Assembly: GCA_050292445.1 (NCBI GenBank) | Contig: JBNKLQ010000275.1 | Location: 1-7,828 of the forward strand | Length of the DNA stretch: 7,828 bases | Direction: 5' to 3' | Origin: Leptofilum sp050292445 | GTDB lineage: Bacteria; Chloroflexota; Anaerolineae; Promineifilales; Promineifilaceae | Part shown: piece by piece, positions 6,176 to 7,828 of the stretch | How the letters are laid out: each line of letters opens with the position of its first letter | How positions within the stretch are numbered: the stretch's first letter is position 1 | The notes under the pieces: model-generated | Told to the model about the DNA's origin: nothing | Seen by the model: the letters and a program-made list of their open reading frames with translations, nothing else | Database searches by the model: none | Translations under genes and position numbers: made by a program

Positions 6176-6733
6176 ATGGAAACCGTAACAATGAAGAAGT
6201 TTGAATCGCGTGAGCAAATTATGCAGAGTTTGCAAGAAGAACGTGATTTAACAGGTGCAGATATGAGCGGGCTGGACCTGTCGGGCATCAAGCTGATGGG
6301 GTTGAATATGAGAGGTGCTGACTTGCATGATAGCAACCTCTCTCATGCCACATTAGCAATGGCCGACATGACCGATATTAACTTGTCGAATGCACACCTC
6401 GAAAATGCGCGGATCGCTGCCGCTAACTTGCGCAACGCAAACCTGCGCGGCGCACATATGAAGGCTGCAATGATTGCCGCAGCGGACTTGCATGACGCCG
6501 ACCTGACTGGTGCTGATCTCAGCAACAGCCGCATCTACGGCGTGGATGTAACCGGAGCTGATTTCACTGACACAAAAACGACCGATGCGACAACGCTGGT
6601 TGATTGGGCTGATGCCAAGGTCAAACCAGCCAATCCACCTAAGTCGCCAGAGCCACCAAGCTGGCTGCCATTTGCCGTTGTCGCGGTCATTGGTTTGGCA
6701 ATCATTGCCGCAATTCGGAAGCGGCGGAAATAA
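6176..6733 (+). CDS. Pentapeptide-repeat protein with C-terminal membrane anchor
   Basis: The product has 185 residues. A short polar, helical N-terminus (1-23) leads into 22 uninterrupted five-residue repeats from 24 to 133 (DLTGA, DMSGL, DLSGI and so on to DFTDT), enough for about five and a half coils of the right-handed quadrilateral beta-helix. Leu, Met or Ile fills the central position nearly throughout and Ala or Gly the last. After a proline-rich linker (PANPPKSPEPPSW, 151-163), one hydrophobic helix (164-180) ends in RKRRK. With no signal peptide, a cytoplasmic beta-helix held at the membrane by its tail is the simplest reading. Pentapeptide proteins include DNA-mimics of the Qnr/MfpA type, but most have unknown roles, and no gyrase-related function is claimed. 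AAGGAG (6162-6167) is eight bases before the ATG. Confidence 0.88.
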   Translation: METVTMKKFESREQIMQSLQEERDLTGADMSGLDLSGIKLMGLNMRGADLHDSNLSHATLAMADMTDINLSNAHLENARIAAANLRNANLRGAHMKAAMIAAADLHDADLTGADLSNSRIYGVDVTGADFTDTKTTDATTLVDWADAKVKPANPPKSPEPPSWLPFAVVAVIGLAIIAAIRKRRK

Positions 6734-6896
6734 GCGAGTTCTGTTTGTGCCCTGGGTAAAAATTCCAGCGGCAACCATTACCTTTTCAGGCACATGGGCG
6801 TGTGCCAGTTCATCTGGCGAAATGAAGCGGCGGTCGCTCTCATTAACAAAATGGTCGCCAATAGGCGATCCTTTTCGGAATATTGGATTGGAAAAG
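6734..6896. other. Intergenic stretch of uncertain content between the pentapeptide and DUF1566 genes
   Basis: The pentapeptide reading frame stays open for 57 codons after its TAA and closes at TGA 6905-6907, just inside the next gene. Within it, ATG 6794 could open a 37-codon peptide (beginning MGVCQFIWRNEAAV) whose stop overlaps the next start. The minus strand is also open here. None of these products resembles a family I know and none has a clear ribosome site. It may be a degraded gene remnant or plain leader. Confidence 0.35.
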
Positions 6897-7799
6897 ATGA
6901 TGAATGAGAAAAGGCGTCAAATAGTGGGCTGGATTGCGGTAGCTTTTTCAACGGCCGTCACAAGCTTTTGGGCGTTTTGGGGCATTATTGAGAATTTTCA
7001 CGAAGGCTGGCATTACGACGTCTGGTTGTCGAATGTGGGCTTGATGCTCGTCCAATATCTTGGCCCTATGCTCATCTTTATGAGCGTCACGCTGGTCGCC
7101 ATATTCTGGCCGAGATTTGGCGGCGGACTCCATCTGCTCCTGGCCCTGCTGGCTGTTGGTTTTTTTAACGCTTTCTCCAATGCCGCTACTTTTTTGCTCA
7201 TTTTGCCACTTGCGGGGTTGGGGATGATGTATTGGTACGGCCGTCCCCAACCACGTAAATTAGCCCGTTCCCTGATTATTGTCCTACCGCTGCTCACCCT
7301 CATCATCTCCGGCATAGAACCCGTCATTCGCGTGTCCCAACGCATCAATGATGGCAATTTACAGGCGCGTCAGGTAGTGGGAAATGGGGTGACGCTCATC
7401 TGGGCACCGGAGGGACCCGGCTGGCCCCGCGCGGGGACCAATTGGGATGAGGCGCAGCAAGTGTGCCAACACCTCACAGAAGATGGCCTGGCGCTGGCCC
7501 CTGAGCCACAATTTATTTGGCGGCTGCCCACTGTAGAGGAAGCGGTGCGCTCTATGAGCCTGCACGGCCAAAACAGCGGTGGCGTCTGGGATGCAGCCAG
7601 GGCTGAGGCTATCTACCAGGCCACCCCGGATAAAGAGTCACCCTTGTGGAACGTGCATTCCCAGGTGATTTATTGGTGGACAGCAACAGAAGTGGATGAA
7701 GCGCACGCTTATATCATTGTCTACGATGGGAAGGTATGGGACAGGTCAAAACAGTTCAGCCCCGCCTATTTAGGGTTTCGCTGCGTAAAACCCCCATAA
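6897..7799 (+). CDS. Membrane protein with C-terminal DUF1566 (Lcl_C-like) domain
   Basis: The product has 300 residues in two parts. The N-terminal half has about five hydrophobic helices (roughly 10-30, 45-71, 77-93, 95-114 and 122-142) after a basic start, MMNEKRRQ, which would place the N-terminus inside and the C-terminal domain outside the membrane. Residues about 163-300 match the DUF1566/Lcl C-terminal domain, a C-type-lectin-like or formylglycine-enzyme-like fold, by NWDEAQQVCQHL (182-193), WRLPT (208-212), YWWTAT (259-264) and the closing LGFRCV (292-297). Cys190 and Cys296 could pair as a disulfide, which would suit an external location. The role is unknown; surface binding is plausible for the fold. 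The start is uncertain: tandem ATGs at 6897 and 6900 have only a weak purine-rich GGAAAAG nearby. The frame is open back to 6585, but that part overlaps the pentapeptide gene and is not protein-like. Confidence 0.8.
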   Translation: MMNEKRRQIVGWIAVAFSTAVTSFWAFWGIIENFHEGWHYDVWLSNVGLMLVQYLGPMLIFMSVTLVAIFWPRFGGGLHLLLALLAVGFFNAFSNAATFLLILPLAGLGMMYWYGRPQPRKLARSLIIVLPLLTLIISGIEPVIRVSQRINDGNLQARQVVGNGVTLIWAPEGPGWPRAGTNWDEAQQVCQHLTEDGLALAPEPQFIWRLPTVEEAVRSMSLHGQNSGGVWDAARAEAIYQATPDKESPLWNVHSQVIYWWTATEVDEAHAYIIVYDGKVWDRSKQFSPAYLGFRCVKPP

Positions 7800-7828
7800 A
7801 TTGGTGTAATTTTCAACCTTTCCTCATA

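Noticed and set aside
6176..6733. Quinolone-resistance (Qnr-like) assignment of the pentapeptide protein.
   Set aside because: The five-residue repeat alone is not diagnostic; the protein carries a membrane anchor and no features specific to gyrase-protecting members were recognised.
6353..6793. Minus-strand 146-codon frame opposite the pentapeptide gene.
   Set aside because: Most of it mirrors the strongly periodic pentapeptide repeats, which generate spurious antisense frames, and it resembles no family I know.
6585..6896. Long upstream extension of the DUF1566 protein (frame open from 6585).
   Set aside because: It would overlap the pentapeptide gene by about 150 bases and its translation is not protein-like; the membrane domain begins after ATG 6897.

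Overview
This window looks like a bacterial chromosomal segment of roughly 50% GC. Apart from a short minus-strand gene at the left edge, every gene I can support lies on the plus strand. The gene content (a fragment resembling the start of a YprB-type RNase H-fold protein, a DrrAB-type ABC pair, an acyltransferase-3 membrane protein, a DUF6326-like protein, a quinone-oxidoreductase-type dehydrogenase, a pentapeptide-repeat protein and a DUF1566 membrane fusion) together with dispersed palindromic repeats suggests a Chloroflexota bacterium (Anaerolineae or a relative). This placement is recalled gene style, not a search result.

Layout. (1) Bases 23-406, minus strand: a 127-residue orphan fragment that stops where the nuclease domain of its relatives would begin. 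(2) Bases 407-794: a divergent intergenic region with a perfect 7-bp hairpin. (3) Bases 795-2370: an ABC ATPase and ABC-2 permease separated by one base, forming an export pump. (4) Bases 2393-2542: a MITE/REP-like inverted-repeat element, followed by a 14-bp palindrome just upstream of the next gene. (5) Bases 2595-6133: acyltransferase-3 protein, a cluster of three 15-bp palindromes, a six-helix membrane protein of unknown function, a four-helix DUF6326-like protein translationally coupled to it, and a zinc-independent NAD(P)H quinone-oxidoreductase-like enzyme. (6) Bases 6176-7799: a tail-anchored pentapeptide-repeat protein and a membrane protein with a C-terminal DUF1566 domain, separated by 163 bases of uncertain content.

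The genes from 795 onward are co-directional and most have good Shine-Dalgarno sequences. Five of the seven encode integral membrane proteins and a sixth is probably tail-anchored. A membrane or envelope modification and efflux neighbourhood is a reasonable inference, but nothing in the sequence names a substrate. I find no transposase, CRISPR array, tRNA, rRNA or recognisable regulator gene.

The most distinctive DNA-level signal is the palindrome ACGGCCGT, present seven times in 7.8 kb against about 0.1 expected by chance. It sits in three different codon frames, which recalls the HIP1 palindrome of cyanobacteria. Two further repeat families, a 150-bp inverted-repeat element and a 7-1-7 palindrome cluster, occupy gene boundaries. 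I do not see a convincing new defence or other multi-gene system.
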